In this document: piece after piece, positions 25,645 through 34,402 of the stretch
Position numbering within the stretch: the first letter of the stretch is position 1
Layout: the number at the start of each line of letters is the position of its first letter
Assembly (NCBI GenBank): GCA_027625095.1
Contig: JAQBXN010000024.1
Location: 16,852 to 80,851 of the forward strand
Direction of reading: 5' to 3'
Origin: Planctomycetota bacterium
GTDB taxonomy: Bacteria; Planctomycetota; PUPC01; JACPCR01
Length of the DNA stretch: 64,000 nucleotides
The notes under the pieces: model-generated
The model's database searches: none
Told to the model about the DNA's origin: nothing
The model's input: the letters and a program-made list of their open reading frames with translations, nothing else
Position numbers and translations under genes: made by a program

Positions 25645-26859
25645 TTACACATCGAGCCTCTCCATTACCCATCGGAATTCCTGCTCCAGGCTGCCAATCA
25701 ATGTGCCGCCGCATAATTCTTCGCGGACCTCTTCGGGGATGACCAGCCAGGTGTAGGTTTCAATCTCGAGATGGCGGGTGCTTGCGTTTGCGTTCAGGTG
25801 GTCTATCGCTGCCTCGAGTTGCGGTCGCGTGGTGTGCATATTGGGAAGCTTTTCCAGAAATATGGGGACGTGAAAGTGGCAGCGCCACTCCGGGTAGGCC
25901 TTCCATTTTTCAAGCACTTCAGGAGAGAACTCATCAAGGTCGCGGAGCGTCACTCGCTGATCGTTGTCCATCGCAACAACCTGGTGGAGGTAACGCTCTT
26001 CGTCGAACGAAAGCAGTTCACGGATGCCTTCCGGATTGTGCGCCGGCTCAGGGATCGACAGGGCGCAGGACAGATGCATCTTGGCTATTGGGATGCCTTC
26101 TGACAGAAGCGTGGAAAGTGATTCTCCGAGGTCTTCGAATTCCACGGCCTGATGGCAGCAGTCGTAGCAGAGGCCGAGGTAGCGTCTGAGCAGGCTTTCG
26201 GATTCATCGGCACTGATGCCAAGATCCTGGCTCAGGGTCTTCTTTCCAAATCGATAGATGTATTCATTAAACAGGTGAATGGATTCCGAGGTGCGCTCAA
26301 GCGTCGTCCAGGGTTCGGGCTCGATACCGAGCTGAATGAGTTTGCCGGTTTCGTCCTCGACGCGTTTCAGGTGCGCGGCGACTTTGGCCATGCTGGCCGC
26401 GATGTTCTTGAACACTTCTTCACCATGCTTTGTCGGGCGAAAAGCCCCGGACAATGTACTGATGCTTCCGGTCTCGCCTTCGGGCAGAAGGCTGGCGAGG
26501 ACATCCGCGACCCGGCAAGTGTGGTCGATGCGTTCCTGTTCGGTCCAGTCGGGCAGGTAGACCTTTTCCTTCACGCGACTGGAGTGAAAATCTCCATAAG
26601 GGAATGCGTTTATTGTGAACAGGAAAAAGCCATTCGCAGATAGGAATTCTTTGAAGCTCGCCAATCGTACCGGATCTTCATGCAGCGTTCTGGCGGCCTC
26701 GGCGGCCATCCAGATGCCGAGCCCCATTTCCTGTTCCGGGAACAACCGCTTTTTTAAAGGAAGCGTGAAGTCTTCCAGAGACGATTGCATCTGGTCGAGT
26801 TTTTCTGAAGGGTGGACGTTCGTGCAGTAGCTGAGCCTGAAGTTGTTTAACCGGGGCAC
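25645..26859 (-). CDS. eboE: EboE-like TIM-barrel metabolite traffic protein
   Basis: The 404-residue protein matches the EboE pattern: FRLSYCTNVHPSEKLDQM at the start, GLGIWMAAEAARTL, FLFTINAFPYGDFHSSRVKE, and LPEGETGSISTLSGAFRP. Asp/His/Glu-containing barrel strands follow (LGIEPEPWTTLE and LCYDCCHQAVEFED). In eustigmatophyte algae, cyanobacteria and other bacteria, EboE belongs to a six-gene cluster thought to move an unidentified prenylated metabolite to the periplasm. None of eboA-D or eboF is next to it here. The gene starts with GTG, eight bases after the stop of the upstream oxidoreductase, with GGAG further upstream, suggesting cotranscription. A generic xylose-isomerase-like enzyme is the alternative. 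Confidence 0.8.
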   Translation of the reverse strand: MPRLNNFRLSYCTNVHPSEKLDQMQSSLEDFTLPLKKRLFPEQEMGLGIWMAAEAARTLHEDPVRLASFKEFLSANGFFLFTINAFPYGDFHSSRVKEKVYLPDWTEQERIDHTCRVADVLASLLPEGETGSISTLSGAFRPTKHGEEVFKNIAASMAKVAAHLKRVEDETGKLIQLGIEPEPWTTLERTSESIHLFNEYIYRFGKKTLSQDLGISADESESLLRRYLGLCYDCCHQAVEFEDLGESLSTLLSEGIPIAKMHLSCALSIPEPAHNPEGIRELLSFDEERYLHQVVAMDNDQRVTLRDLDEFSPEVLEKWKAYPEWRCHFHVPIFLEKLPNMHTTRPQLEAAIDHLNANASTRHLEIETYTWLVIPEEVREELCGGTLIGSLEQEFRWVMERLDV

Positions 26860-26867
26860 TGGGTCGG

Positions 26868-27905
26868 TTACTCCAGTTCGCTCAACTTTACCGGCCTGCC
26901 TTCCGCTGCCGAAAGGTCGGCGGCAAACACTACTCGATGTGATTCAAGAGCAGTATCAAAATCGGTCAGCGGCATGACTGAATCGCCGTTTATGCTTTCC
27001 ACAAACGCCTGAAACTGCGGCTGGTAAGGATGGTCGGAGACGTCACCTGAATCGATGAGCGTTGTTTCGAGGGTGCTCCATTTATCTTTGACCATGCCGT
27101 TGAGCTTGTGCGAGTAAAAACGGTTGTCGAGCATGCTGCCCTGGCTGCCAACCAGGTGGGAATGGAAGTAGTAAGGCTGCAGGCAATCAATAGATGAGGT
27201 GCATTTACCAAGAGCCCCGTTTGTGAATTTGAGGATGCTTACGCTGGTGGTCGCGTATTCGTAAGGCTCAAAGATCTCACTCTTGGACTTAGTCTCATAG
27301 CTGGTCACTTCTTCTACCTTGCTCCCCATACACATGAGGAGGCAGTCCAGCGCATGACAGCCAGCGGTCAGCAGAGAACTACCGCCGAAATCCTTTTTGA
27401 TGTTCCACTCATACTGGCCATACCAGGGCCCGATGCCGTGGTAGTAATCGATCTCACCGAAATGGATTTCGCCCAGAAGGCCTTCATCAATGACAGACTT
27501 GACGAGCTGGAAGTGTTTACTGAAACGCACCTCAAAGCAGACGCACGCCTTAACGCCAGCCTCATTGATGGCGGCCTGTATGGCCTTGGCGTCCTCCCAG
27601 GTGATGCAGATAGGCTTTTCGATAATCAAATGTTTGCCGGCCCTGGCCGCAGCAATCGCCTGCTCCGCATGCAGTGGGTGCGGCGTACAGATATCAATTA
27701 CGTGAATATCAGGATTCGCGAGCATCTCATCGAAGTCGGTGTATGCCTTGAGCGGCATCCCATACTTCGCAGCGAGCGCGGCCTCGTCATGCTCGCGGCG
27801 GGAACAGATCGCCGTGACGTTGGCGCCTTTCACGTTCTTAATGGTTTCGATATGCGCCCCTGCAACCCAGCCAAGACCAACGATACCTATGTTTATGTCG
27901 CCCAT
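26868..27905 (-). CDS. Gfo/Idh/MocA family oxidoreductase
   Basis: The 345-residue enzyme has the NAD-binding motif [12 protein letters not shown] (residues 7-18), the EKPICIT motif near residue 96 and the substrate-domain His in [16 protein letters not shown]. It should act on a sugar, inositol or related polyol. GGAGG sits five bases before the ATG, the strongest ribosome binding site in the area. A seven-base-period repeat begins right behind it, so the repeat would be transcribed in the leader. The gene is followed eight bases later by the EboE-like gene, which suggests the two act on related compounds. Confidence 0.92.
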   Translation of the reverse strand: MGDINIGIVGLGWVAGAHIETIKNVKGANVTAICSRREHDEAALAAKYGMPLKAYTDFDEMLANPDIHVIDICTPHPLHAEQAIAAARAGKHLIIEKPICITWEDAKAIQAAINEAGVKACVCFEVRFSKHFQLVKSVIDEGLLGEIHFGEIDYYHGIGPWYGQYEWNIKKDFGGSSLLTAGCHALDCLLMCMGSKVEEVTSYETKSKSEIFEPYEYATTSVSILKFTNGALGKCTSSIDCLQPYYFHSHLVGSQGSMLDNRFYSHKLNGMVKDKWSTLETTLIDSGDVSDHPYQPQFQAFVESINGDSVMPLTDFDTALESHRVVFAADLSAAEGRPVKLSELE

Positions 27906-27920
27906 GATTTCCTCCGAGAG

Positions 27921-27993
27921 TAATGGTTAATGGTTGTTGGTTGATGGTTAATCCTGACAGAATCAATGGCAGCGGCTTTCAACCATCAACCAT
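27921..27993. repeat. Heptamer-based inverted repeat (TAATGGT / CAACCAT)
   Basis: The left arm has four in-phase seven-base units (TAATGGT twice, TGTTGGT, TGATGGT) at 27921-27948. The right arm has two CAACCAT units at 27980-27993 in inverted orientation. The arms can pair across a 31-base loop. The left arm adjoins the ribosome binding site of the oxidoreductase gene. The right arm contains the TGA stop codon of the epimerase gene. Confidence 0.8.
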
Positions 27994-28717
27994 TCTTCAG
28001 TATTTTGCCTTCGGCGTCGCGGCGAAGATCGCTTCCAAAATCGTGCTCCGGACGATATCTCAGGGAATGGACAGCATGGCCAACTTCCCATCGGCTTCCG
28101 AAAGTATTGGCAGCGATGTGAAATATCCTGTAGCGATCTGACAGCTTAAAATCAAGGGCCATTTCAGCCGCCTGGGCCACATCACGCAAATCGACCCAAT
28201 CGGGATCAAACTCCTGGCCTCCCACCTCTTCCTCAATCACCATTTTCGACACACGCAGACTGATGACTTCGAGCCGCGACTCAATCGCGAACTGATAGGC
28301 CATTCTTTCCACGAGAAAGTGTGCCAATTGCGTGACCTCGGTAGCCGGACGCGGCTTGAATCGCTCGTCCACCCAGTATTCGTCCACCTTGTCTGTCATA
28401 TAGTCGAGAGTGGAAAAATGAATAAACCGGCGAACGCCGGCCGCGATAGCCGCATTCATCAGGTTGTAGGTGCCTCGGGTCGCAAAATCGAGCACATGTT
28501 GTTCGTCGCCGCAATCGGTCGGCAGGACGCCGCAATGGAGGATGATTTCGACATTGTTGAGAAGTTCGCAATCGCCATTCAGCTCTCTCGGATCGAGAAG
28601 CTTCCCCTTGGCGGGCTCAGATTCCGCGTCGGTGAGCAAGACCTGGTGATTGGCGGAAATGCGATCAGCGATTCTTGAGGCGAGTGGTGTATTCGCCCCG
28701 GTGATGAGGATTTTCAT
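27986..28717 (-). CDS. NAD-dependent epimerase/dehydratase (extended SDR)
   Basis: The 243-residue protein starts with a Rossmann motif (MKILITGANTPLASRIADRI) and has AGVRRFIHFSTLDYMTDKVD carrying the Ser/Thr of the active site. The YxxxK of classical epimerases is not clear; HFLVERMAYQFA takes the corresponding place. It is shorter than typical 300-residue epimerases. Its final codons and TGA are formed by the right arm of the TAATGGT/CAACCAT repeat, so the C-terminus may have been reset by repeat insertion. I used the ATG at 28717. The substrate is unknown. Confidence 0.8.
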   Translation of the reverse strand: MKILITGANTPLASRIADRISANHQVLLTDAESEPAKGKLLDPRELNGDCELLNNVEIILHCGVLPTDCGDEQHVLDFATRGTYNLMNAAIAAGVRRFIHFSTLDYMTDKVDEYWVDERFKPRPATEVTQLAHFLVERMAYQFAIESRLEVISLRVSKMVIEEEVGGQEFDPDWVDLRDVAQAAEMALDFKLSDRYRIFHIAANTFGSRWEVGHAVHSLRYRPEHDFGSDLRRDAEGKILKNG

Positions 28718-28766
28718 GGCGCTTCTAATCCCAGATTTGCGCTGTGAAATCAAGCGTGTTCTGTTG

Positions 28767-28927
28767 AATGAGTAATGAGTAATGAGTAATGAGTAAGCAG
28801 ACCTTAGACCTTGGACTTTAGACCGCGGGTGGTCTTCGTCTACGGTCTAAATCCTGCTCGTCTTGTGAGCCCGGCGTAGGCATGAACATCGGGACACACT
28901 TACTCATCACGTATTACGCATTACTAT
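28767..28927. repeat. Nested heptamer inverted repeats (AATGAGT outer, AGACCTT inner)
   Basis: Outer left arm: four perfect AATGAGT units at 28767-28794. Inner left arm: AGACCTT twice, GGACTTT and AGACCGC at 28799-28826. Inner right arm: GGTCTTC, GTCTACG and GTCTAAA at 28831-28851. Outer right arm: TTACTCA, TCACGTA, TTACGCA and TTACTAT at 28900-28927. All units keep a seven-base period, and both arm pairs are inverted. The last unit overlaps the ATG of the plus-strand epimerase at 28926. Confidence 0.85.
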
Positions 28928-29828
28928 GAAACTCCTGATTATTGGCGGCAGCGGTTTTGTCAGCGGCACACTCGCCCGAATTGCATTAGAGCAAGGGCAC
29001 TTGGTCACCACGGTCACACGCGGTCAACGCAAAGTACCGGAAGGTGTCCAATCCATCATCGTGGATCGCAAAGAGCGTGAGGCATTCGCTGAGGCGATAG
29101 AGTCCCATGGCGGTGAATGGGATCTTGTGGCCGACTGCATTGGTTTCGCTCCCGAGGATGCCCGGCAAGATATCGAGTGCTTAAAAAACCGAGCGCGACA
29201 TCTGGTTTTCATTTCTACGGATTTCGTTTTCGATCCCTCTGACCGTGTCTATCCGCAGCCTGAGGATGGGGCTTATCGAGCAGACAACTCCTACGGGCAC
29301 AAGAAACGATTGTGCGAACTGGAGATACTCAATGCAGACACCGGCAACATGGACTGGACGATCCTTCGTCCCTGTCACATCTACGGCCCGGGTTCGTTGC
29401 TTGGCTGCCTGCCCACTCACGGCCGCGATCCGGATCTGCTCCAGAAGATGAAAGCCGGCCAGCCACTCGCTCTTGTCGGTGGGGGTCATTTCCTGCAGCA
29501 ACCAATTTTCGCTCCGGATTTGGCTGCGCTCATCTTGAGCTGTGCAGGTAATAAAAGCTGTCAAGGTGGCATCTTCAACGCCGCTGGCCCTGACATCATC
29601 GAATCAAAAAAGTACTACGAGATCATTGCTGACGTCCTGGGCGTCCGGACGAGTTTTGTTGAAATTCCGGTTGATGAACATCTGAAAGTGAGCCCGTCGC
29701 AAGACGCCTTCCTCTGCCACCGCATTTACGATCTTACTCGCCTGAAGGAAGCGGGAATGAAGGCTCCGTCGACATCAATCCAAGACGGTCTGAGGCTGCA
29801 CGCCGAAAGCCTTCTGAATCCGAGGTAA
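28926..29828 (+). CDS. NAD-dependent epimerase/dehydratase (extended SDR)
   Basis: The 300-residue protein has the glycine-rich NAD motif LLIIGGSGFVSGTLARIAL, the strand RHLVFISTDFVFDP with an active-site Ser/Thr, and the catalytic YGHKKRLCE (Tyr and Lys of YxxxK). The following LRPCHIYGPGSLLGC also fits. It should act on a nucleotide-sugar or related carbonyl compound. Its start codon is embedded in the last unit of a heptamer repeat, so the upstream 5' region can fold back on itself. It is divergent from the preceding epimerase and convergent with the large TPR gene. Confidence 0.87.
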   Translation: MKLLIIGGSGFVSGTLARIALEQGHLVTTVTRGQRKVPEGVQSIIVDRKEREAFAEAIESHGGEWDLVADCIGFAPEDARQDIECLKNRARHLVFISTDFVFDPSDRVYPQPEDGAYRADNSYGHKKRLCELEILNADTGNMDWTILRPCHIYGPGSLLGCLPTHGRDPDLLQKMKAGQPLALVGGGHFLQQPIFAPDLAALILSCAGNKSCQGGIFNAAGPDIIESKKYYEIIADVLGVRTSFVEIPVDEHLKVSPSQDAFLCHRIYDLTRLKEAGMKAPSTSIQDGLRLHAESLLNPR

Positions 29829-29900
29829 GAGTGCTTCAGGATTCAGTCACAAAATCGCCGACTTGAGCAAGGTCTCCCCTGTGTCCAGTCCTTATGATGA

Positions 29901-29915
29901 ATTACGTATTACTCA
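29901..29915. repeat. Short heptamer repeat overlapping a stop codon
   Basis: The units ATTACGT and ATTACTC (the same family as the outer arms at 28900-28927) lie at the 3' end of the TPR gene. On the minus strand the TGA stop of that gene is the TGA of TGAGTAAT. This is the second stop codon in the window supplied by such a repeat. Confidence 0.65.
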
Positions 29916-32900
29916 TTGGTCTGTCTTTTCATCCGCATTCTCCTCCGCGCCCTTTTTCGGGTCCTTCTCTAAACCCAGCTTCTGCCGAGCGCGGTCTGCA
30001 TAGTAAGAATCGGGAAAACGCTCGACCAGGATTTCGAAACGGTGTTTGGCCCGTTCTTCGTCGCCGAGCCTGACGAGACAGAGGCCGAGCGCGTAGGTGG
30101 CTTTAACTTCCGATTCGGCGGACCTGGTCGTGAAGAGCAGAAATTCCAGAGTGTCTTTCGCTTTTTTGAATTGTTTAGTCTTCATGTAAAGCAGAGCGAG
30201 CTGATAACTGGCTTCCGCGGCCAGCCAGTCGTCCGGAGAGTTTCCGGTGGCTTCGAATTTCTTGATGGCTGCCTGGGAGTCGTTGAACGTCAAATCAACC
30301 ATTGCCGAGACGAAATAGATCCAGGTGACTTTGGCGATTGTGTTCTGCTCAAGCTCTTTGAGCTGGGTTTCGTTCAGGCCTTCGTACCAGCGAATCAGTT
30401 CACCGGCCTCTTGGGGGAGATCGGTGCCGGTTTCCGTGCCCGTTGCACGTTTCAGGTACCAGACCATCATGCGGTCAACGAACGCTCGGAGCTTCACCGG
30501 CTCTTCCATGGAGAGCAGATGGAACTGGTGCAGCGCTTCATTCAGTTCGCTGGCCTTGTAGAGCGCCTTTGCGTAACCCTCGCGAATTTTGAACCGCTCA
30601 TCGAGATCTTCAGTGCCGGCCATGGATTCTTTGAAGTGCTCGGCAGCGCGCTTGTAAAGGCAGAGGTCGAAATAAATCCACGCCAGTTCGTAATCAATTT
30701 TGTAGGCCTCCAGGCCCTCACCGAGCTCCACCTTCATCTGTTCAAGAGTGGCCAGCACGCTTCGGTAGTCCTTGAGTCCCTTGTGAATTTCCAGTTTGAG
30801 CTTGTATGCGTCGCGCTTGCGCTGGGAGTTGGGGTAGCGATTGAAAAGTGCGTTGATGCTGGTGAGGGCCTCCTCCAGGCGACCGTCTTTTTTATAGGTC
30901 GAGGCCATACGGTAATAGGCTTTTTGCGCGACCTCGGGTGAGACGTTTTCCGGCCGGAAGCTCAATCCGAGCGGCTCGATAGCATCGCACAGGACATCAA
31001 ACACCTGGACGTTTTCGAATGGTTCGCGCTTGATAGGCACCTCGATTCCGTTGGCGCTTTCGGCCAGGCGAATGTCCACGTTGGAGTTCACTCGAATGAA
31101 ATCGAGGAAACCTCCATCAAATCGCATGTCTTTGAATTCACCGTTGACAGCCTCTTCGAGCGAAAATGCCGTTTCGTAGGACAGCATCTGCTTGAGCTGC
31201 TCCCGGGTCTTAGTCTCTTCGTCTGCGCCCGGCTTATAAATGACCAGGCGTTCGGCCGCGGCACGAGTGTAGTTCTTTGTGGCATCCCGATAATTTTGCT
31301 CGTGTTCGAATACCCAACCGACCCAGAAAAAAGCGCCGTAATAATTTTCATACGACGGATTATCGAACATCTTCAGGTATTCCTTGAGCACGATCTTCAT
31401 CCGCTCGAAATCCTGCTGCTGGTAAAAATTGATGGCCAGTTGGAAGAGCGATTTCTCGCCATATTTGCTCTTGGGGTTCACCTTCCGAATTTCATTGAAC
31501 GCGTCTTTTCCCCTGTCATAGAGCTCGATCGATTTGTTTCGAGGCACGATCTTGAATTTCAGTTCGAGCGGCTCAAGCAGGAAGTTCAGCGTATTCGCAC
31601 AGGTGAGATCCTGATTGTCAGGCGTACCCGGCACGGCCTTGTATTCGGCCGCGAGTACGTCATCCTTTTCCACTCCGTCCGCCCACAAAATCTTGCAGTC
31701 TGTGATTTCCTCGATTCGTGCCACCACATTGAACATCATCGCATTGCCCTTATGTACGGCTCGAAACGCACCATACTTCCGGGTCATAGGCTTGAAGCGG
31801 TTATGTGCATTCGCAGGGTTATAAATTTCGATGGTCTTGATGATCTCGGCATCGGGATCGAGTTGGGTGGGATCGACTTTCAGGGTGGATTCGCCACCGG
31901 TAATGCCAATGTCGAATTCCAGTTTGTGATTCTTGAAGTCCAGAATCTCCTGCAGAAAGTCGTCGACCTTACCGGTCAGTTTGTCAAAGGTGACCTGCTT
32001 GTTTTTCAGGTAGCTTCCAACGCTTTCTTTGTCTGTGGAGCTGGCCCAGACGAACGGCATGCCAGACGCCTGTGAAACGATGCGAAGCGCGGTCTCACCG
32101 GTGATCGCTTTCGCGCCTCTGGGCCAACGCACGCGAATCATCTTTGTGAACGGAGAGTAAGTTTCTCGGATATCCGCGGTCTTGATGACCTCCCTGGGGT
32201 AGATGTAAATGCCGAAGCGGGTCTGGCCGGGGTCATTACGTGCCTCGAATGCGGCACGGCTGAAAAGCTGGCCGGCGAGGTAAAGCACCTGCAGCGTTTC
32301 CTCCTGTAAAAGAGTGGTCGACCTCTCGGCAATGCCGCGATACACGCTGCCCGCCTGGGCCAGGCGGCCTTTTTGCTGATACCAGGCAGCGATATCCATT
32401 CCGAGTTTTTGAAACCGGACATCGCCGCCGTAATCGCTGGCGAGTTCTTCGTAGCGGGCCTGGGCCTTCTGAATGTTGTCTTCGTTTTCCGATTTGAACA
32501 TGGCCTCAAGGAAGGCCAACTCGATGCTCTTGACCAGGTCGAGCCGCTTCTGATCCACCAGTTCCTTCGCCTTCTGAAGGTCGCTCATAGCCACCAAGAG
32601 TTTGGGCTCCTTCACATAATTCGGATGCACTGTGCCCCTGATGTCCTGCGTGCTCGGGCTCTCACTCGCCAGGTGGCTGATGCCGCGGTAGTAGTGGGCT
32701 TCGACCAGAATGCTCTTCCACTCCGCAGGGTCGAGGCCGCTGCCGGTGTAAACCTTTTCATCGAGCAACTTGTCACACTCGCTCGCGCAGTCGGCGAAGT
32801 TTGGTGCGCGAAGGTACTTCGTCATTTGCTTGTCCATCACGGCCTTGTGATGGTGGCGCGCCAGATTGATGAGGGCCCTCACCGCGGCAGCGCTGCCAAT

Positions 32901-34244
32901 ATTCTCCCTGGCGGTTTGCTGCCAGCGAAGCACCTTTTCACGGTCGGTAGTCACCACGTTCACTTCGTAGCCCATGCCGAGCAGCGAATCGATTTCCTGC
33001 CCGGATTGCTTCACGAGCGTGGAAGACGGGTATTTCATGGACAGCTTACTGAAGTGCTGAGCTGCTTTGGTGTAAAGCGCTTTCTTCTTTGTTTCGTCCT
33101 TTTCGTTTTCGGCAAGCTTCATCGCCAGTTTGCCGATACTGAACAGACCGTGCTGCTCGTACTTGGGAGAGTCCACGCATTTTTCGTAAGCCTCGAGCGC
33201 TTCGAGCCAGTTTTCACGGGCCTGCTGAACTTCGCCGATTGCGGATTGTGACTGTTGATAACCTGTCGAATCTTCGCCAACTTGTTGGAGGTATTCGAGT
33301 ACCTTGCCGGTATTCGGATTTGGCCTTGCCTTCTCGCTAAGTCCGAGCAGGAGATACATATCAGACTTTATGGCGCCGGCCGGCACCGTATCAATGAAAC
33401 CACCAGTCGTGAGGTACCCTATTGCCTGATTGAAATCCTTCTTCTGATATGCAACTTGGGCGAGGACAAGTTTAGCTTTGCGCTTTAGCGGCGGGTCATA
33501 GTGCACGTTCTCAAGCCATCGAGCGGCGTCGATCAGATTTTTTTCTTTGAGCGAGATGACGCCTAGTTGCATGGCCGCGTTATCGTGTGCTTTTTCAAGA
33601 CCGGAGGGGATGCGCCGGCCTTCCTTCTCGTATTCGGCAATGACGTTTCGAAAGCCGTGCACGATGCTCATGTAAAGCTGTTTGGCTTTTTCTTCCTGCC
33701 CGTGCTGTACATAAAAATCAGTGAGCACATTGTCCGAAGCAAGCTGAACCCCATATCCGAAACGGGTCTTCTTTCGCTGGACCTCTTCATGGACAGCTTC
33801 GAGTTCGGTCTGGGCTTCCGCGCCTTTTGCAGCGATGAGCTGCATTTTGAAAAGCATCAGCGGCCCGGCCCTCTGGTCGCTGGGATAATCCTGCACGAAC
33901 GAGTCGATGCGCTGCCGGGCCCCTTCAGAATCCTTCAGCCGATAGGCCACGCATGCGAGCCTGTATTCGGCGACTTTTCGATTGCTGCCGGCGGGCAGGT
34001 TGTCGACGGCTTTCTGATAATAGGGCCTCGCATCCGCGTATTGCTTCATCAGATAGAGGCACTCGCCAAGCATGAGGTGCTTGGGTGCCACCTCGGAGTC
34101 CTGTTGCCCCTTGACCTGATCCTGAAGGATGCGGGCCGCATCTCTGTAGAGTCCGCGCTTCATAAGCGCGGAAGCCCCGCCCGACTGGGCGCAGAGTGTG
34201 GGTAGGAGGAGAGGGGCGAGGAGGAGGGAGGCCAGGTAATTCAT
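29913..34244 (-). CDS. Large exported TPR protein with secretin-N-like (STN) modules
   Basis: The 1443-residue protein has a signal peptide (MNYLASLLLAPLLLPTLCA) and many TPR-type helical pairs over roughly residues 20-660 and again across the C-terminal third (ALTSINALFNRYPNSQRKRD and AATYALGLCLV-like segments). Between them are beta-alpha segments resembling secretin/TonB N-terminal modules (ALRIVSQASGMPFVWASST, CANTLNFLLEPLELKFKI, and SNVDIRLAESANGIEVPIKR with DVLCDAIEPLGLSF). It is probably periplasmic and may scaffold an envelope assembly. No secretin pore domain follows. It has no operon partner, and its stop codon lies in a heptamer repeat. Confidence 0.75.
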   Translation of the reverse strand: MNYLASLLLAPLLLPTLCAQSGGASALMKRGLYRDAARILQDQVKGQQDSEVAPKHLMLGECLYLMKQYADARPYYQKAVDNLPAGSNRKVAEYRLACVAYRLKDSEGARQRIDSFVQDYPSDQRAGPLMLFKMQLIAAKGAEAQTELEAVHEEVQRKKTRFGYGVQLASDNVLTDFYVQHGQEEKAKQLYMSIVHGFRNVIAEYEKEGRRIPSGLEKAHDNAAMQLGVISLKEKNLIDAARWLENVHYDPPLKRKAKLVLAQVAYQKKDFNQAIGYLTTGGFIDTVPAGAIKSDMYLLLGLSEKARPNPNTGKVLEYLQQVGEDSTGYQQSQSAIGEVQQARENWLEALEAYEKCVDSPKYEQHGLFSIGKLAMKLAENEKDETKKKALYTKAAQHFSKLSMKYPSSTLVKQSGQEIDSLLGMGYEVNVVTTDREKVLRWQQTARENIGSAAAVRALINLARHHHKAVMDKQMTKYLRAPNFADCASECDKLLDEKVYTGSGLDPAEWKSILVEAHYYRGISHLASESPSTQDIRGTVHPNYVKEPKLLVAMSDLQKAKELVDQKRLDLVKSIELAFLEAMFKSENEDNIQKAQARYEELASDYGGDVRFQKLGMDIAAWYQQKGRLAQAGSVYRGIAERSTTLLQEETLQVLYLAGQLFSRAAFEARNDPGQTRFGIYIYPREVIKTADIRETYSPFTKMIRVRWPRGAKAITGETALRIVSQASGMPFVWASSTDKESVGSYLKNKQVTFDKLTGKVDDFLQEILDFKNHKLEFDIGITGGESTLKVDPTQLDPDAEIIKTIEIYNPANAHNRFKPMTRKYGAFRAVHKGNAMMFNVVARIEEITDCKILWADGVEKDDVLAAEYKAVPGTPDNQDLTCANTLNFLLEPLELKFKIVPRNKSIELYDRGKDAFNEIRKVNPKSKYGEKSLFQLAINFYQQQDFERMKIVLKEYLKMFDNPSYENYYGAFFWVGWVFEHEQNYRDATKNYTRAAAERLVIYKPGADEETKTREQLKQMLSYETAFSLEEAVNGEFKDMRFDGGFLDFIRVNSNVDIRLAESANGIEVPIKREPFENVQVFDVLCDAIEPLGLSFRPENVSPEVAQKAYYRMASTYKKDGRLEEALTSINALFNRYPNSQRKRDAYKLKLEIHKGLKDYRSVLATLEQMKVELGEGLEAYKIDYELAWIYFDLCLYKRAAEHFKESMAGTEDLDERFKIREGYAKALYKASELNEALHQFHLLSMEEPVKLRAFVDRMMVWYLKRATGTETGTDLPQEAGELIRWYEGLNETQLKELEQNTIAKVTWIYFVSAMVDLTFNDSQAAIKKFEATGNSPDDWLAAEASYQLALLYMKTKQFKKAKDTLEFLLFTTRSAESEVKATYALGLCLVRLGDEERAKHRFEILVERFPDSYYADRARQKLGLEKDPKKGAEENADEKTDQ

Positions 34245-34290
34245 GGGGTGGGATCGAAGCAGAGAAGCCTGGAATTGCTATCCGGCGTGT

Positions 34291-34327
34291 GAATGGTGGA
34301 TGGTGGGAAACGGAATGCTGGAAAACA
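34291..34327. repeat. Degenerate heptamer array (GAATGGT / GGAATGC type)
   Basis: The units GAATGGT, GGATGGT, GGGAAAC, GGAATGC and TGGAAAA follow each other without gaps upstream of the TPR gene. The tail CGGAATGCTGGAAAA is nearly the reverse complement of the repeat at 46683-46696, so the same element family occurs 12 kb away. The surrounding 158-base gap holds no gene. Confidence 0.55.
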
Positions 34328-34402
34328 GAGGTCGTGAATGAATGGGACAGTTGGGATGAGCGGCGTTACTCCGTTTCCGCGCTTGAAGGCGTTACACCAA
34401 GT

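Noticed and set aside
28767..28927. Possible small CRISPR array
   Set aside because: Units are seven bases long with no spacers, and arms are inverted; there are no cas genes. It is a heptamer repeat element.
30042..30941. A 299-codon plus-strand ORF opposite the TPR gene
   Set aside because: It is antisense to regular TPR helices, has no start signal and matches no family.
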